From an uncultured bacterium (GTDB lineage Bacteria > Actinomycetota > Coriobacteriia > Coriobacteriales > Atopobiaceae), in contig CAJMNO010000001.1 in NCBI GenBank assembly GCA_905214865.1, forward strand, positions 62,001 through 126,000: DNA of 64,000 bases. Direction: 5' to 3'. The translations under genes and the position numbers were made by a program. This document shows positions 1 through 8,352 of this stretch, in pieces. A model generated the notes under the pieces. The model worked only from the letters and a program-made list of their open reading frames with translations, was not told the origin of the DNA and made no database searches. Numbering within the stretch: the stretch's first letter is position 1; each line of letters begins with the position of its first letter.

Positions 1-1
1 C

Positions 2-1030
2 CTCATCGACCTCGCCGAGGCCGTCGCCACGGGCGGGCGCTGGATGGGCAGGAGGTGCGCCGAGGGGAAGGTCCTCTACGTCAACCTCGAGATCCAGGGC
101 GAGGAGTTCCGGCAGCGCATGCGCCTCGTCTGGGACGACCGCGTCGCGCACGGCGAGCCAGACGACGTCGCGGCGCTCGAGCGCAACTTCCACAGGCTCC
201 AGCTCAGGGGCCGGGCGTGCCTCATGAGGGACCTGGTGCGCCCGCTCGTGCGCCGCCTCAGGCGCATGGCCTCCGGGGGCGGCCCCGTGGAGCTCCTCGT
301 CGTCGACCCCGTGTACAAGGTCAACGGCGGCGACGACAACGACTCTGCGAAGGTGAGCGAGTTCACCAACGCCATCGACGCGATCATCGCGCAGACGGGG
401 GTGTCGGTCGTCTACGCACACCACCACCCGAAGGGCACGGCGGGCCAGAAGAAGTCCATGGACCGCATGAGCGGGACGGGCGTCTACGCCCGCGACGCGG
501 ACGTGATGATGGACATGACCGCCCTGGAGGTCCCCGAGCGCGACCGCGCGGAGAAGCTTGGCGGCCTGCCGGCCTACAGGATGAGCGTCGACTGCCGCAG
601 CTTCGCCAAGCCGGCGGACGCCGACTTCGTCTTCAGGTGGCCGCGCTTCGTGGCCATGGAGGGGCTCGAGAGGTACAAGGTCGAGGGCGCCGACCCCTTC
701 GCGCAGCGCCGACAGGCCAAGGAGGAGCGCGACCGGAGGCTGCGAGACGAGGCCAAGGGGCTTATGTGGGACGCCTACAAGGCGTGCCTGGACGGGGGCC
801 TCGCGGCCGAGGACGGGACCGTCGGGATCGGGGCGCTCATGGAGCACATGGGGACGCGAGACGAGACCGGCGAGCGGCCCACGCGCCAGACGGTCAAGCG
901 CTGGAGCCGCAGCGACTGGTGCAGGGTAGGCAGCCGGAAGACCGAGTTCCCGAACCCGTCTGGCGGGAAGCCGACGGAGGTAACCGTTTTCTACGACAGA
1001 GACTCGCCGCTCGAGAACGGATGGGAGTGA
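2..1030 (+). CDS. Phage replication ATPase, RepA/RecA-like (AAA_25), 5' truncated
   Basis: The reading frame is open to the window edge, so the gene is partial and its N-terminus with the Walker A loop is missing. What remains reads as a RecA-fold hexameric helicase of the RepA/AAA_25 type. A strand-Asp block (LLVVDPVYKV) acts as Walker B. It is followed by a YAHHHPKG segment and an SGTGVYARDADVM segment, both typical of phage and plasmid RepA-like ATPases. The first internal Met is at base 44, but coding continuity upstream of it argues against that start. Its place before a palindrome-rich non-coding block and a RusA gene fits a phage replication module. Family is likely; exact role in origin opening or helicase loading is inferred. 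Confidence 0.75.
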   Translation, partial: LIDLAEAVATGGRWMGRRCAEGKVLYVNLEIQGEEFRQRMRLVWDDRVAHGEPDDVAALERNFHRLQLRGRACLMRDLVRPLVRRLRRMASGGGPVELLVVDPVYKVNGGDDNDSAKVSEFTNAIDAIIAQTGVSVVYAHHHPKGTAGQKKSMDRMSGTGVYARDADVMMDMTALEVPERDRAEKLGGLPAYRMSVDCRSFAKPADADFVFRWPRFVAMEGLERYKVEGADPFAQRRQAKEERDRRLRDEAKGLMWDAYKACLDGGLAAEDGTVGIGALMEHMGTRDETGERPTRQTVKRWSRSDWCRVGSRKTEFPNPSGGKPTEVTVFYDRDSPLENGWE

Positions 1031-1042
1031 TTAGTGGTGACC

Positions 1043-1089
1043 GCTCATCATGCAAGAGTCACATGGTGTTCACACCTTGCATGGTGAGC
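1043..1089. repeat. Interrupted inverted repeat, 14-bp arms
   Basis: Arms at 1043-1056 (GCTCATCATGCAAG) and 1076-1089 (CTTGCATGGTGAGC) are complementary at 13 of 14 positions around a 19-bp spacer. The repeat lies just downstream of the replication ATPase gene. It could be an operator or a replication-initiator site. Confidence 0.6.
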
Positions 1090-1114
1090 ATCATCAGGGG
1101 ATGGGGTGATCACT

Positions 1115-1192
1115 CTTTATATAAAGGTGATTTACACCCCCCCTAGGGGGCGGGCGGTACCGCCGTGTGGGCGCACGAGTGCGCGCCCACAC
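1115..1192. repeat. Cluster of four palindromes in non-coding DNA
   Basis: Four perfect elements follow one another: CTTTATATAAAG (1115-1126), CCCCCTAGGGGG (1139-1150), GGCGGTACCGCC (1153-1164), and a hairpin with 10-bp arms GTGTGGGCGC (1165-1174) and GCGCCCACAC (1183-1192). The first is the most AT-rich spot nearby. The set occupies the gap between the replication ATPase and the next small gene. It is a candidate origin of replication or regulatory node; no T-tract follows, so a simple intrinsic terminator is unlikely. Confidence 0.55.
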
Positions 1193-1276
1193 TACGGGCG
1201 CGGGGGCCGTGCGCTACCGCCCCACCCCCGTAGGACGGGAAACAAGGATTTTCAGGCCGATGGCAAGGAGAAGAAC

Positions 1277-1483
1277 ATGTGTTCTGGAAATGATGGGAGC
1301 GTGACGGTGATGGGCGTGCTGGCCGACGTCAGCTGCAAGCCGAAGGCGGCGAGGCTCGTGGTCGAGCTCGACCCGGGCGTGGCGTCGCTGACGGCGTCGA
1401 GGATCGTCCCGCTCGTCGGCTCGGACGTCTCGGTCAGGCTCGTGCCGATGCAGGGAGCCTTCGACGTCAAGGTAGGGGAGTAG
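1277..1483 (+). CDS. Small hypothetical phage protein, 68 aa
   Basis: I do not recognise this protein. The start is the ATG at 1277, preceded by a good Shine-Dalgarno (AAGGAG). Longer in-frame starts would run through the palindrome cluster and are unlikely. The product is short, without transmembrane segments, and looks like a small beta-strand-rich domain (alternating V/L and charged residues, ending KVGE). The next gene starts 2 bp after its stop, so the two are probably translated together. Function unknown; early phage accessory gene by position. Confidence 0.6.
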   Translation: MCSGNDGSVTVMGVLADVSCKPKAARLVVELDPGVASLTASRIVPLVGSDVSVRLVPMQGAFDVKVGE

Positions 1484-1485
1484 CG

Positions 1486-1890
1486 ATGGCCGATAGGAAG
1501 ATGGCGCGCAGGCTCGCCGCGGTCGCGATGGACCCGGGCGAGTGCACCGGCGTCCGCGAGCTCGCGGAGTGGGCGCTCAGGGCGGAGGGGGACGGCGCGG
1601 ACCTCGCGGACCTCGAGGAGATCGTCGTGGGCCTCGCCGACGCGTCCGGGATGCAGGCGCTCCCGGCGCCGACGGACGCCGACGGCAACGCGGTGCGAGT
1701 CGGCGACGTGCTCTACGCGATGAAGTGCAGGCACACGGGCGAGAGGCATGGAGACATCCCATTCGTCGTGACGTCGCTCGCCTTCGATGGCGACACGTGG
1801 ACGGCGTCCGGGCTCGTTGGGATACGGGCCAACCTCAACGACTGCAGGCTCATGAGGTTCGCCGGGGGTGAGCGACCCAATGGGAGGTAG
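1486..1890 (+). CDS. Hypothetical phage protein, 134 aa
   Basis: ATG at 1486 follows a GGTAGGGGA ribosome-binding site and is 2 bp after the previous stop. The N-terminal half (about residues 1-60) is helical and acidic. The C-terminal half has a GNAVRVGDVLY turn followed by strands, a pattern found in short phage proteins with an SH3-like or DUF-type beta domain. No catalytic motif, signal peptide or membrane helix is visible. It sits among replication-module accessory genes. No function is assigned. Confidence 0.6.
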   Translation: MADRKMARRLAAVAMDPGECTGVRELAEWALRAEGDGADLADLEEIVVGLADASGMQALPAPTDADGNAVRVGDVLYAMKCRHTGERHGDIPFVVTSLAFDGDTWTASGLVGIRANLNDCRLMRFAGGERPNGR

Positions 1891-2089
1891 TGACAGGCAC
1901 GGGAACGCACCGATGGTCATATGGCTGTTCGTCGCCATGTTTGATGCCATCACGCACGAGATTGAAACCGATTTAACGATTCTTGGCCTCATATGGGACG
2001 ACATCGCCGACTTCGTCCGCTCCGCTCCGCGGAAGGCACGCGAGGGGATGCGCAGAGCGGCCATGGACGCAAGGCGGAGGCACTCATGA
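1868..2089 (+). CDS. Small hypothetical phage protein, 73 aa
   Basis: A short gene overlapping the end of the previous one. The GTG at 1868 gives 73 residues; ATGs at 1880 and 1913 are alternatives and the sequence does not decide between them. The product has one hydrophobic stretch near the N-terminus (VIWLFVAMF) followed by an amphipathic, Arg-rich C-terminus (residues about 52-73), so it may sit at the membrane. Its stop overlaps the ATG of the next gene (ATGA), which supports it being real. Function unknown. Confidence 0.45.
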   Translation: MSDPMGGSDRHGNAPMVIWLFVAMFDAITHEIETDLTILGLIWDDIADFVRSAPRKAREGMRRAAMDARRRHS

Positions 2090-2430
2090 GCATCGGGACG
2101 TGGCAGGGCGGCGCGCTCGCGTGGACGCTGTACCTGCTGGGGACGACGGTGGCGATGGCGGTCGCCCTCGTGTGGGGGCGCGGGAGCTGGACGAGACGGG
2201 ATGGTGACGGGATGGACGTCGAGATCGCGAGGTACCCGATTAGGTGCCACAGGTGCGGGAGGACGGAGCAGGTGAGGGTCTTCGCCGTCGCGGCCTACGA
2301 CCCGTCGGTCATGTGCCGCAACGAGCTGCTCACGAGGCGAGAGGCCCCCGAGGGCTGGACGTGGGAGAGGAGCGAGGACGGCCAGCCCCTGTGGGTCTGC
2401 CCTGAGTGCTCGGGGGGCGGTGCCGAGTGA
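2086..2430 (+). CDS. Membrane-anchored zinc-ribbon-like phage protein, 114 aa
   Basis: Starts at ATG 2086, overlapping the previous stop by the ATGA arrangement. Residues 10-30 form one predicted membrane helix. The soluble part carries two CxxC pairs (C54/C57 and C105/C108), the spacing of a zinc ribbon. A start at Met43 (ATG 2212) would remove the helix and leave only the zinc-binding domain, so membrane attachment is less certain than the metal site. It ends in an overlap with the next gene (GTGA). No known family is recognised. Confidence 0.5.
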   Translation: MSIGTWQGGALAWTLYLLGTTVAMAVALVWGRGSWTRRDGDGMDVEIARYPIRCHRCGRTEQVRVFAVAAYDPSVMCRNELLTRREAPEGWTWERSEDGQPLWVCPECSGGGAE

Positions 2431-2618
2431 CCGACGTCGCCATTTACGTCGTCCTGGCGTGGGTGCTCTCGACGCTCGGCGCCGGGCTGGCGTGCTACTG
2501 GGTCGGCTGGCGCGACCGCGCCCGCGAGGACCGCGAGGAGATGGCGCACGCGGCCAGCAGGTGGCTCGCGTCGCGCGAGTCAGAGAGGAGGGGGCCGTGG
2601 GACGCAGCTGGACGATGA
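2427..2618 (+). CDS. Small single-helix membrane protein, 63 aa
   Basis: GTG at 2427 overlaps the previous stop (GTGA). The product is one N-terminal hydrophobic helix (about residues 4-24) followed by an Arg/Glu-rich amphipathic tail. This is a common layout for small phage membrane proteins of unknown role. A ribosome-binding site for the downstream rusA-like gene lies within its 3' end, so the two are tightly packed. Function unknown. Confidence 0.45.
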   Translation: MTDVAIYVVLAWVLSTLGAGLACYWVGWRDRAREDREEMAHAASRWLASRESERRGPWDAAGR

Positions 2619-3007
2619 CGATACCGATGCGCCCCCCGACCGTCACGCACAACGACCTCGTGGTGCGCAGGACGAGGGACGGCCGCGCATTCGTCGGAAA
2701 GTCGGACAGGCTCAGGGCCGTGGAGGACTCCATGCGCTCGAGGGTCATGCGGCAGGTCCCGGAGGTCCCGCTCTCCGGCCCGCTCTCGGCGAGGCTCACG
2801 TACTGCTACCCGGCCGGGAGGCATCCGCAGGGCTCCCCGATGACGTCAAAGCCGGACGCGGACAACCTCGCCAAGACCACGCTCGACGTGGTCGCCTCGT
2901 GCGGGGTCATGCGGGACGACTGCGAGGTGTGCGACCTGAGGGTCGTCAAGGCGTGGCGCGACCCCGCGTGCATCGTCGTCTCGATACGGGAGCTCGACGC
3001 GCGGTAG
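2597..3007 (+). CDS. rusA: RusA-family Holliday junction resolvase
   Basis: A RusA-type crossover junction endonuclease cuts four-way DNA junctions formed during phage replication and recombination. The C-terminal signature is clear: KPDADNLAKTTLD followed by MRDDCEV, which supplies the metal-binding aspartates and the conserved Lys of the family. I chose the GTG at 2597 because an AGGAGG sits 5 bp upstream (2586-2591). The ATG at 2615 overlaps the previous stop and is the alternative. At about 136 aa it matches the usual family length. It belongs to the replication/recombination module before the packaging genes. Confidence 0.85.
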   Translation: MGRSWTMTIPMRPPTVTHNDLVVRRTRDGRAFVGKSDRLRAVEDSMRSRVMRQVPEVPLSGPLSARLTYCYPAGRHPQGSPMTSKPDADNLAKTTLDVVASCGVMRDDCEVCDLRVVKAWRDPACIVVSIRELDAR

Positions 3008-3074
3008 CAAAGTCGCCTAGATGCCCGCGTGGGCGGCCGTGGGATGTGAATTCGACGCTTTGGAGGGGTTGCTC

Positions 3075-3608
3075 GTGTCAGTGCAAGACATTGGTTGTGC
3101 AGAGCCGAATATCGCCTCTCAGCGCCTCTGCTCGTACGGGTGCGCGCGCGACCTCTTCGAGGCGACGCGGGACGCCGCCGAGGACGCCGAGAGGACGTCC
3201 CGCACGATCGAGCGCATGGAGGGCAGGGAGGGCGTCCGCGCCCAGTCCTACCAGCCGAGGACGCGCGGCGGAGGGGGCGACTCGATGCGTGCGACCGATG
3301 CCCGCATCGACTACGAGTCGCGGGTCAGGAGGCGTCGCGAGGATGACTACGCCCTCATCGACCTCGCGTGCGCCGTCATCTACGGCAGCGACCAGACCGG
3401 CTCCGGCGGGGTCGCGGCCATGCTCGGCCCGGCCTACGCCGACGCCCTGTGGTGGAGGTACTGCGCGGCCGCGACGTGGCCGGAAGTCGCCGATGGATGC
3501 GGGATGAGCGAGCGGTGGTGCCAGCGCTCGCTTCAGGTGTCGTTCGACACCATCGACTCCTACGGGCTCGCCAGGGTCGTCTCTGGGCTCGGCGTCGCCG
3601 AGGGGTAG
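3075..3608 (+). CDS. Phage late-gene transcriptional regulator, RinA/ArpU-like
   Basis: About 177 residues from the GTG at 3075, which has GGAGGGG 6 bp upstream (3062-3068). The C-terminal third holds a sigma-70-region-4-like helix-turn-helix (segment WPEVADGCGMSERWCQ, then VSFDTIDSYGL). This is where RinA, ArpU and related late-transcription activators of Gram-positive phages carry theirs. The position immediately before the terminase genes is the standard one for such a regulator. Sequence similarity is only general, so the family call rests on layout and the HTH pattern. The decamer repeats just downstream are a possible target. Confidence 0.6.
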   Translation: MSVQDIGCAEPNIASQRLCSYGCARDLFEATRDAAEDAERTSRTIERMEGREGVRAQSYQPRTRGGGGDSMRATDARIDYESRVRRRREDDYALIDLACAVIYGSDQTGSGGVAAMLGPAYADALWWRYCAAATWPEVADGCGMSERWCQRSLQVSFDTIDSYGLARVVSGLGVAEG

Positions 3609-3620
3609 GGCGCGAAAATC

Positions 3621-3650
3621 GTGCGCGGTCGTGCGCGGTCGTGCGCGGCG
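3621..3650 (+). repeat. Three tandem decamers upstream of terminase
   Basis: The decamer GTGCGCGGTC occurs at 3621-3630 and 3631-3640, followed by GTGCGCGGCG at 3641-3650, a perfect 10-bp period except for the last two bases. It lies in the short gap between the late regulator and the small terminase gene. By analogy with phage packaging or activator sites it could bind either protein. Confidence 0.8.
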
Positions 3651-3743
3651 AGGCGCCCGGAAACGTGCTTACATGGCATCGTGCGAATCAGCGCCCGCGG
3701 GGACCAAGGCCCTCGCGGGCGCCCTGCGTCTTGGGGGTGACAC

Positions 3744-4145
3744 GTGGGGAAGAGCAACCTCAAGGTTCCAACCCCGGAGGAAGCTCGGGAGCTCGGGCGT
3801 CGCGGCGGGCTCGCGTCCGGGAGGGCGAGGCGCGAGAGGAAGGACATGCGCGAGACCTTCCGCGACATGCTGGACATGCCGCTCCGCCCCGGCTCGACGT
3901 CGGACGCGAGGACGCTCGACGGCCTCAGGGGGAAGAACGTCACGGTCGGGCAGGCCATCGCGCTGCAGATGATGCGGGCGGCCATGGACGGCGACGTGCG
4001 CGCCGCCGAGTTCGTCCGCGACACCTCCGGCCAGCGCCCGACCCAGCAGGTCGAGGTCACGCGCGAGACCAGGGAGGCCGCCGAGGCCTTCCGCGCGCTC
4101 CTGGACGGCGAGGGCGAGGGCACTACGGATGAGCGGGGCGAGTGA
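3744..4145 (+). CDS. Phage terminase small subunit-like protein
   Basis: 133 residues from a GTG at 3744. The N-terminal segment ARELGRRGGLASGRARRER (about residues 14-32) is the Gly/Arg-rich motif often seen at the start of small terminase and DUF5681-type proteins. The rest is helical and charged, as expected for a DNA-recognition subunit that forms a ring. It is directly followed by the large subunit, whose ATG at 4129 lies inside this gene, so the two are translationally coupled. No other role fits the position; the family call is less certain than the position. Confidence 0.7.
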   Translation: MGKSNLKVPTPEEARELGRRGGLASGRARRERKDMRETFRDMLDMPLRPGSTSDARTLDGLRGKNVTVGQAIALQMMRAAMDGDVRAAEFVRDTSGQRPTQQVEVTRETREAAEAFRALLDGEGEGTTDERGE

Positions 4146-5421
4146 CCGCAGGGCGCTCGCGCGGCTCGTAGGCAGGCATCCCGTGAGGCTCGCCCGCATG
4201 ATGGGCTACGACAGGCTCGCGGAGCCGCTGCACGACCGATGGATCCGCGAGATGGTAATGGGACGCCGCGACATGACGCTCCAGGCGCATCGCGGCGCCT
4301 ACAAGACGACGTGCGTCGAGGTCGCCCTGTGGCTGCTGGCGGTCACGTCGCCGGACCTCACGATTGGATTCTTCCGCAAGGCGTCCGACGACGTCGAGGA
4401 GGTCATGAGGTCGGTCTCGCGCATGCTCTCGTCGGACGTCTCGGCTCTGGTGACGGAGACGATCTACGGGCGGGCGGCCCGCGTGGTGGAGGAGTCCTCG
4501 ACGTCGGTCTCGACGGACCTCTCCGCGTCGGTGTCTGGCGCGCCGCAGATATCCGGCTACGGCATCGGCGGGAGCGTCACCGGCAAGCACTACGACGTCA
4601 TATTCACCGACGACATCGTGACCATCCGCGACCGCGCGTCAAGGGCCGAGCGCGAGCGCACCAAGGCGTTCTACCGCGAGCTGCAGAACGTGCGCAACCG
4701 CGGCGGGCGCATCGTCAACACTGGCACCCCGTGGCACAGGGACGACGCCTTCGGCATCATGCCCGAGGCGGAGCGGTGGCCATGGGACAGGACCGGGCTC
4801 GTCTCCCGCGAGGAGGCGGGCGAGCTGAGGGCGTCCATGACGCGCTCGCTCTTCGCCGCCAACTACGAGCTCAGGCACGTGGCGGCGGAGGGGGCGGTCT
4901 TCGACGGCGAGCCAGAGACTTTCGCGGACGAGTCGCTGCTGCACGACGGCATCATGCACGTCGACGCCGCGTACGGCGGCAGGGACGGCACGGCCGTGAC
5001 GTGCATCCGCTGGCACGACGGCAGGCCCTACGTCCACGGCGAGCTGTACCGAGAGACGCACGTCGACCGGTGCATGGGGCGCATGGTCGAGCTACACGAC
5101 AGGCTGCGGCTCGGAACCGTCTGGTGCGAGCGGAACGCCGACAAGGGCTACCTCGCGGACCGCCTGAGGGACATGGGCCTGCCCGTGTCCACCTACCAGG
5201 AGACCGCAAACAAGTTCGTCAAGATATCGACGCACGCGCGCGGCAGGTGGCGCGACCTCATGCGGCTCGACAGCACGTCCGCCGCGAGCGCCGCCTACTG
5301 GGACGAGGTCATGGACTACGGCGAGGGGGCCGATCACGACGACGCCCCGGACTCGCTCGCGTGCGCCATCAGGCTGCACGACGACGCCCCGCGCGTCCAC
5401 ATACTCAGGGGAGGGGTATAG
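4129..5421 (+). CDS. terL: Phage terminase large subunit (ATPase and nuclease)
   Basis: The motor that packages phage DNA into the procapsid and cuts it. The Walker A variant is AHRGAYKTT (residues 53-61) and Walker B is VIFTDDI (about 157-163). A C-terminal RNase H-like nuclease carries D279 in the HVDAAYGG motif and a late acidic cluster HDDAPDSL (403-410). These fit the Terminase_6/XtmB group. At 430 aa it is full length. It overlaps the small subunit gene by 17 bp and ends exactly where the portal gene starts. Confidence 0.9.
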   Translation: MSGASDRRALARLVGRHPVRLARMMGYDRLAEPLHDRWIREMVMGRRDMTLQAHRGAYKTTCVEVALWLLAVTSPDLTIGFFRKASDDVEEVMRSVSRMLSSDVSALVTETIYGRAARVVEESSTSVSTDLSASVSGAPQISGYGIGGSVTGKHYDVIFTDDIVTIRDRASRAERERTKAFYRELQNVRNRGGRIVNTGTPWHRDDAFGIMPEAERWPWDRTGLVSREEAGELRASMTRSLFAANYELRHVAAEGAVFDGEPETFADESLLHDGIMHVDAAYGGRDGTAVTCIRWHDGRPYVHGELYRETHVDRCMGRMVELHDRLRLGTVWCERNADKGYLADRLRDMGLPVSTYQETANKFVKISTHARGRWRDLMRLDSTSAASAAYWDEVMDYGEGADHDDAPDSLACAIRLHDDAPRVHILRGGV

Positions 5422-6798
5422 ATGGCAGACCAGGCGACCTACGAGCCGTGCGGGGGGTACAGGCTCCCTCCGGACGTCGGGCTCACGGGTGACCTGCTGG
5501 CGCGGCTCGTCGCCGACTACAGGCAGGCGCACGTGCCGAGGCTCGCGAGGCTGCGCCGCTCCTACGAGGGCGACCACGACATACTCCACCAGCCGGCAAA
5601 GGCCGAGTACAAGCCCGACAACCGCATCGTCGCGAACTACAGCAAGCAGATCGTGGACTCGATGGTCGGCTACTTCCTGGGGCGCCCGGTGAAGCTCGTG
5701 GGCGACGACGACGCGACCATCGCGTGGCTCAACGGGTGGCGCGCCCGCAATGACGCGGACGACCTCGACGCGGAGCTCTCCCGCCTCGCAGACATCTACG
5801 GGCAGGCGTTCGAGGTCATGTGGAGGGACGAGTCCGCAGAGCCGCGCAGCACGTTCGTCGGGCCCATGAACCTGTTCGTCGTGCGCGACGACAGCGTGGA
5901 GGGGCGCATGCTCTATGCCGTGCGCTTCTGGCTCGACGACAACCGGTTCGACGGGCGCGCGGACACTATGCGCGGGACGCTCTACGACCAGGCGTGCGAG
6001 ACGCCGTTCACGCTCGACGGCGGGACAGCCCGCCTCGGGGAGCCGGTGCCGCACGGGTTCCCGGGCGTCCCCGTGGTCGAGTACGTCGACAACGAGGAGC
6101 GGCAGGGCCTCTTCGAGGGCGTCCTCTCGCTCATCGACGCCCACGACAAGGCGCTCTCCGAGAAGGCGAACGACGTCGAGTACTACGCCGACGCCTACCT
6201 GAAGATCCTCGGGGCCCACATCGAAGAAAAGGACCTGAACAGCCTGCGCGACTCCCGCATCATCAACCTCGAGGGCAGGGACGCGGCGGGGGTGCAGGTC
6301 GAGTTCCTGAGCAAGCCCGACGCGGACGGGACCCAGGAGAACCTCATCAATCGCCTGGAGAGGCTCATCTTCACGCTTTCGATGGTCTCCGACCTCTCGT
6401 CCGACACCTTCGACACCTCGAGCGGAATCGCCATCAAGTACAGGCTGCAGGCGATGAGCGACCTCGCCCTGGTAAAGGAGAGGAAGTTCCGGCGCGGGCT
6501 CAACCGCCGGCACATGCTCCTATGCGGCTACGCCGGGAACTCGCTGCCGGCCGACGCGTGGACCGGCGTCGGCGTTAGGATGGAGCGAAACATCCCGAGC
6601 AACCTCCTGGAGGAGAGCCAGATCGCAGGCAACCTCGCGGGCGTCACCTCCGAGGAGACGCGGCTCTCCGTCCTGTCGTGCGTGCCCGACCCGAAGGCCG
6701 AGATGCGCAGGATGGCGGACGAGCAGGAGGAGCGCGTCGCGCGGGTCGTGCCATCGCGCGCCGCTACCGGCGCCGCCGACGACGCGGCGGTCGAGTAG
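5422..6798 (+). CDS. Phage portal protein, SPP1 gp6-like
   Basis: 458 residues starting on the ATG directly after the terminase stop, with AGGGGAGGGG as ribosome-binding site. The sequence matches the SPP1 gp6/DUF1073-like portal pattern: an early NNRIVANYSKQIVDSMVGYFLGRP-type region (here KPDNRIVANY then VDSMVGYFLGRP), a middle wing with short strands, and a late GIAIKYRLQAMSDLA helix that lines the DNA channel. Portal dodecamers sit at one capsid vertex and dock the terminase. The gene order terL-portal-MuF is the standard order of SPP1-type siphoviruses. Confidence 0.9.
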   Translation: MADQATYEPCGGYRLPPDVGLTGDLLARLVADYRQAHVPRLARLRRSYEGDHDILHQPAKAEYKPDNRIVANYSKQIVDSMVGYFLGRPVKLVGDDDATIAWLNGWRARNDADDLDAELSRLADIYGQAFEVMWRDESAEPRSTFVGPMNLFVVRDDSVEGRMLYAVRFWLDDNRFDGRADTMRGTLYDQACETPFTLDGGTARLGEPVPHGFPGVPVVEYVDNEERQGLFEGVLSLIDAHDKALSEKANDVEYYADAYLKILGAHIEEKDLNSLRDSRIINLEGRDAAGVQVEFLSKPDADGTQENLINRLERLIFTLSMVSDLSSDTFDTSSGIAIKYRLQAMSDLALVKERKFRRGLNRRHMLLCGYAGNSLPADAWTGVGVRMERNIPSNLLEESQIAGNLAGVTSEETRLSVLSCVPDPKAEMRRMADEQEERVARVVPSRAATGAADDAAVE

Positions 6799-6801
6799 GC
6801 C

Positions 6802-8352
6802 ATGGCGGACTCGCAGACCTACTGGGCGCGGCGCGTCGCCAGGGCGGACGCGGCCATGGGCGCGGACGAGCGTGCGATAGCGAGGCGCGTCCGCAAGGCG
6901 TACGAGACGGAGCTGGCGCGCCTGTCCAGGGAGATCGCAAGCTACTACGAGCGCTACGGCGAGGGCGACGTGCTCGCCTACCGGACGATGCTCGAGGCCA
7001 TGGACCCAGAGGACCGCGAGCTGCTGATCAAAGACTGCGAGGCGTGGGCGAAGGCGCACCCGGACCTCGCGCACCTCGTGCCGGTGCGCAAGAGCATCTA
7101 CAAGCTCGACAGGCTCGAGGGCCTGCAGACGTCGGCGAGGCTGCACCTGGCGCAGGCGACGGACGAGGCCACGCGCGGGCTGGACGACCACTTCGCGAGA
7201 CAGGCGGCGCGGTCCGCGAACGCCGTCGCCGAGGCGATGGGCTACGGCCGCTCGTTCTACGCCGTGGACGACGACGCGGTGCGCCGCTTCGTCGGCGTCA
7301 GGTGGACGGGCGGCGAGAGTTACAGCGAGCGCGTGTGGGGCGACACCGAGCGGGTCGCAGCCTATGTCAGCGACGACCTCGCCAAGGGAATCGCCCGCGG
7401 CGAAGGCTACGCGAGGCTCGCGGAGCAGCTCGGGAAGCGGTTCGTGGACGTCCCGGAGCGCGACGTGATGCGACTGGTATACACAGAGGGGACGTACGTC
7501 GCGCGGCAGTCACAGCTCGCGGAGCTGAGGCGCGAGGGCTTCGAGGAGTACAGGGTGGAGCCCATCGGGGACGAGAGGACGTGCGGCGAGTGCCGCGGCA
7601 TGTCCACGCAGACCTTCCGGGTCGAGGACGCGTCCCCGGGCATCAACCTCCCGCCGCTCCACCCGAACTGTCGCTGCCAGATAGCCCCCGCCGTGGACGA
7701 CTGGGACGCCTGGGCCAGGCGGCAGGTGGACGAGAAGCGAGCCGAGCTCGTGGCGAGGAGGATGGGTGGCGTCGCCGAGGGAGAGTCCGAGAGCTGGAGA
7801 CAGGACGCCGAGCGGAGGACCGTCGACATGTCGAGGATAAGGTCGAAGGACTACCACTCAATCGTCAAGAGGGTGCTCGCCGGCGTCGAGGACGTGGCCC
7901 AGGAGGACATAGAGAGGATGCTCGATCACCGCAGCGGGACGGACCTCGAGGATCTATACGCCTACGACATGACGGCCGGGAAGAGGATAGGCAGCGTCGT
8001 CAACGCGACCACTCCAAAGCGCGTCGACCCAACGAAGTCCATGGTCGAGAAGATCGTCGAGGCCGTGAGGGACGGCGACGATGTCGCAATCGTCCACAAC
8101 CACCCGGACAGCTCGCCGCCGTCGGCGGCTGACATCAACAGCCTCGTGAGCACTGGTGCCAAGCGAGGTGTCATAGCCTGCCATGACGGGAGCGTCTATG
8201 TCTTCGAGGTCGTACGCGAGCCTGCTCCGGGGTACACTGTCAACGACGACACGATATCGCTAATGAGAAGCTTGCGGTCTCGTGGCGAAGAATCTGACAT
8301 CCTGCGAGCCTACGAAGACAACCTGGGGGTGCACGTTGAGCATCTACGCTGA
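6802..8352 (+). CDS. MuF-type minor head protein with C-terminal JAB/JAMM domain (putative MuF toxin)
   Basis: 516 residues. The first part (to about residue 300) is an SPP1 gp7/MuF head protein, with the signature cysteines and turn CGECRGM (261-267) and LPPLHPNCRC (283-292). After a charged linker (300-350) comes an unrelated domain with a complete JAMM metalloprotease motif: HNHP with H432 and H434, then S441 and D444, and a candidate upstream Glu at 383 in LEDLYAYD. Fusion of MuF to polymorphic toxin domains is a known phage theme, and Tox-JAB domains are known toxins. The next small gene overlaps the 3' end and could encode immunity. The MuF part is certain; toxicity is inferred. Confidence 0.85.
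   Translation: MADSQTYWARRVARADAAMGADERAIARRVRKAYETELARLSREIASYYERYGEGDVLAYRTMLEAMDPEDRELLIKDCEAWAKAHPDLAHLVPVRKSIYKLDRLEGLQTSARLHLAQATDEATRGLDDHFARQAARSANAVAEAMGYGRSFYAVDDDAVRRFVGVRWTGGESYSERVWGDTERVAAYVSDDLAKGIARGEGYARLAEQLGKRFVDVPERDVMRLVYTEGTYVARQSQLAELRREGFEEYRVEPIGDERTCGECRGMSTQTFRVEDASPGINLPPLHPNCRCQIAPAVDDWDAWARRQVDEKRAELVARRMGGVAEGESESWRQDAERRTVDMSRIRSKDYHSIVKRVLAGVEDVAQEDIERMLDHRSGTDLEDLYAYDMTAGKRIGSVVNATTPKRVDPTKSMVEKIVEAVRDGDDVAIVHNHPDSSPPSAADINSLVSTGAKRGVIACHDGSVYVFEVVREPAPGYTVNDDTISLMRSLRSRGEESDILRAYEDNLGVHVEHLR

Noticed and set aside
1252..2799. Long - strand open frame over the small phage genes
   Set aside because: Pro/Arg-rich translation, no ribosome-binding site, and overlap with several + strand genes coupled by ATGA/GTGA junctions and a clear RusA gene.
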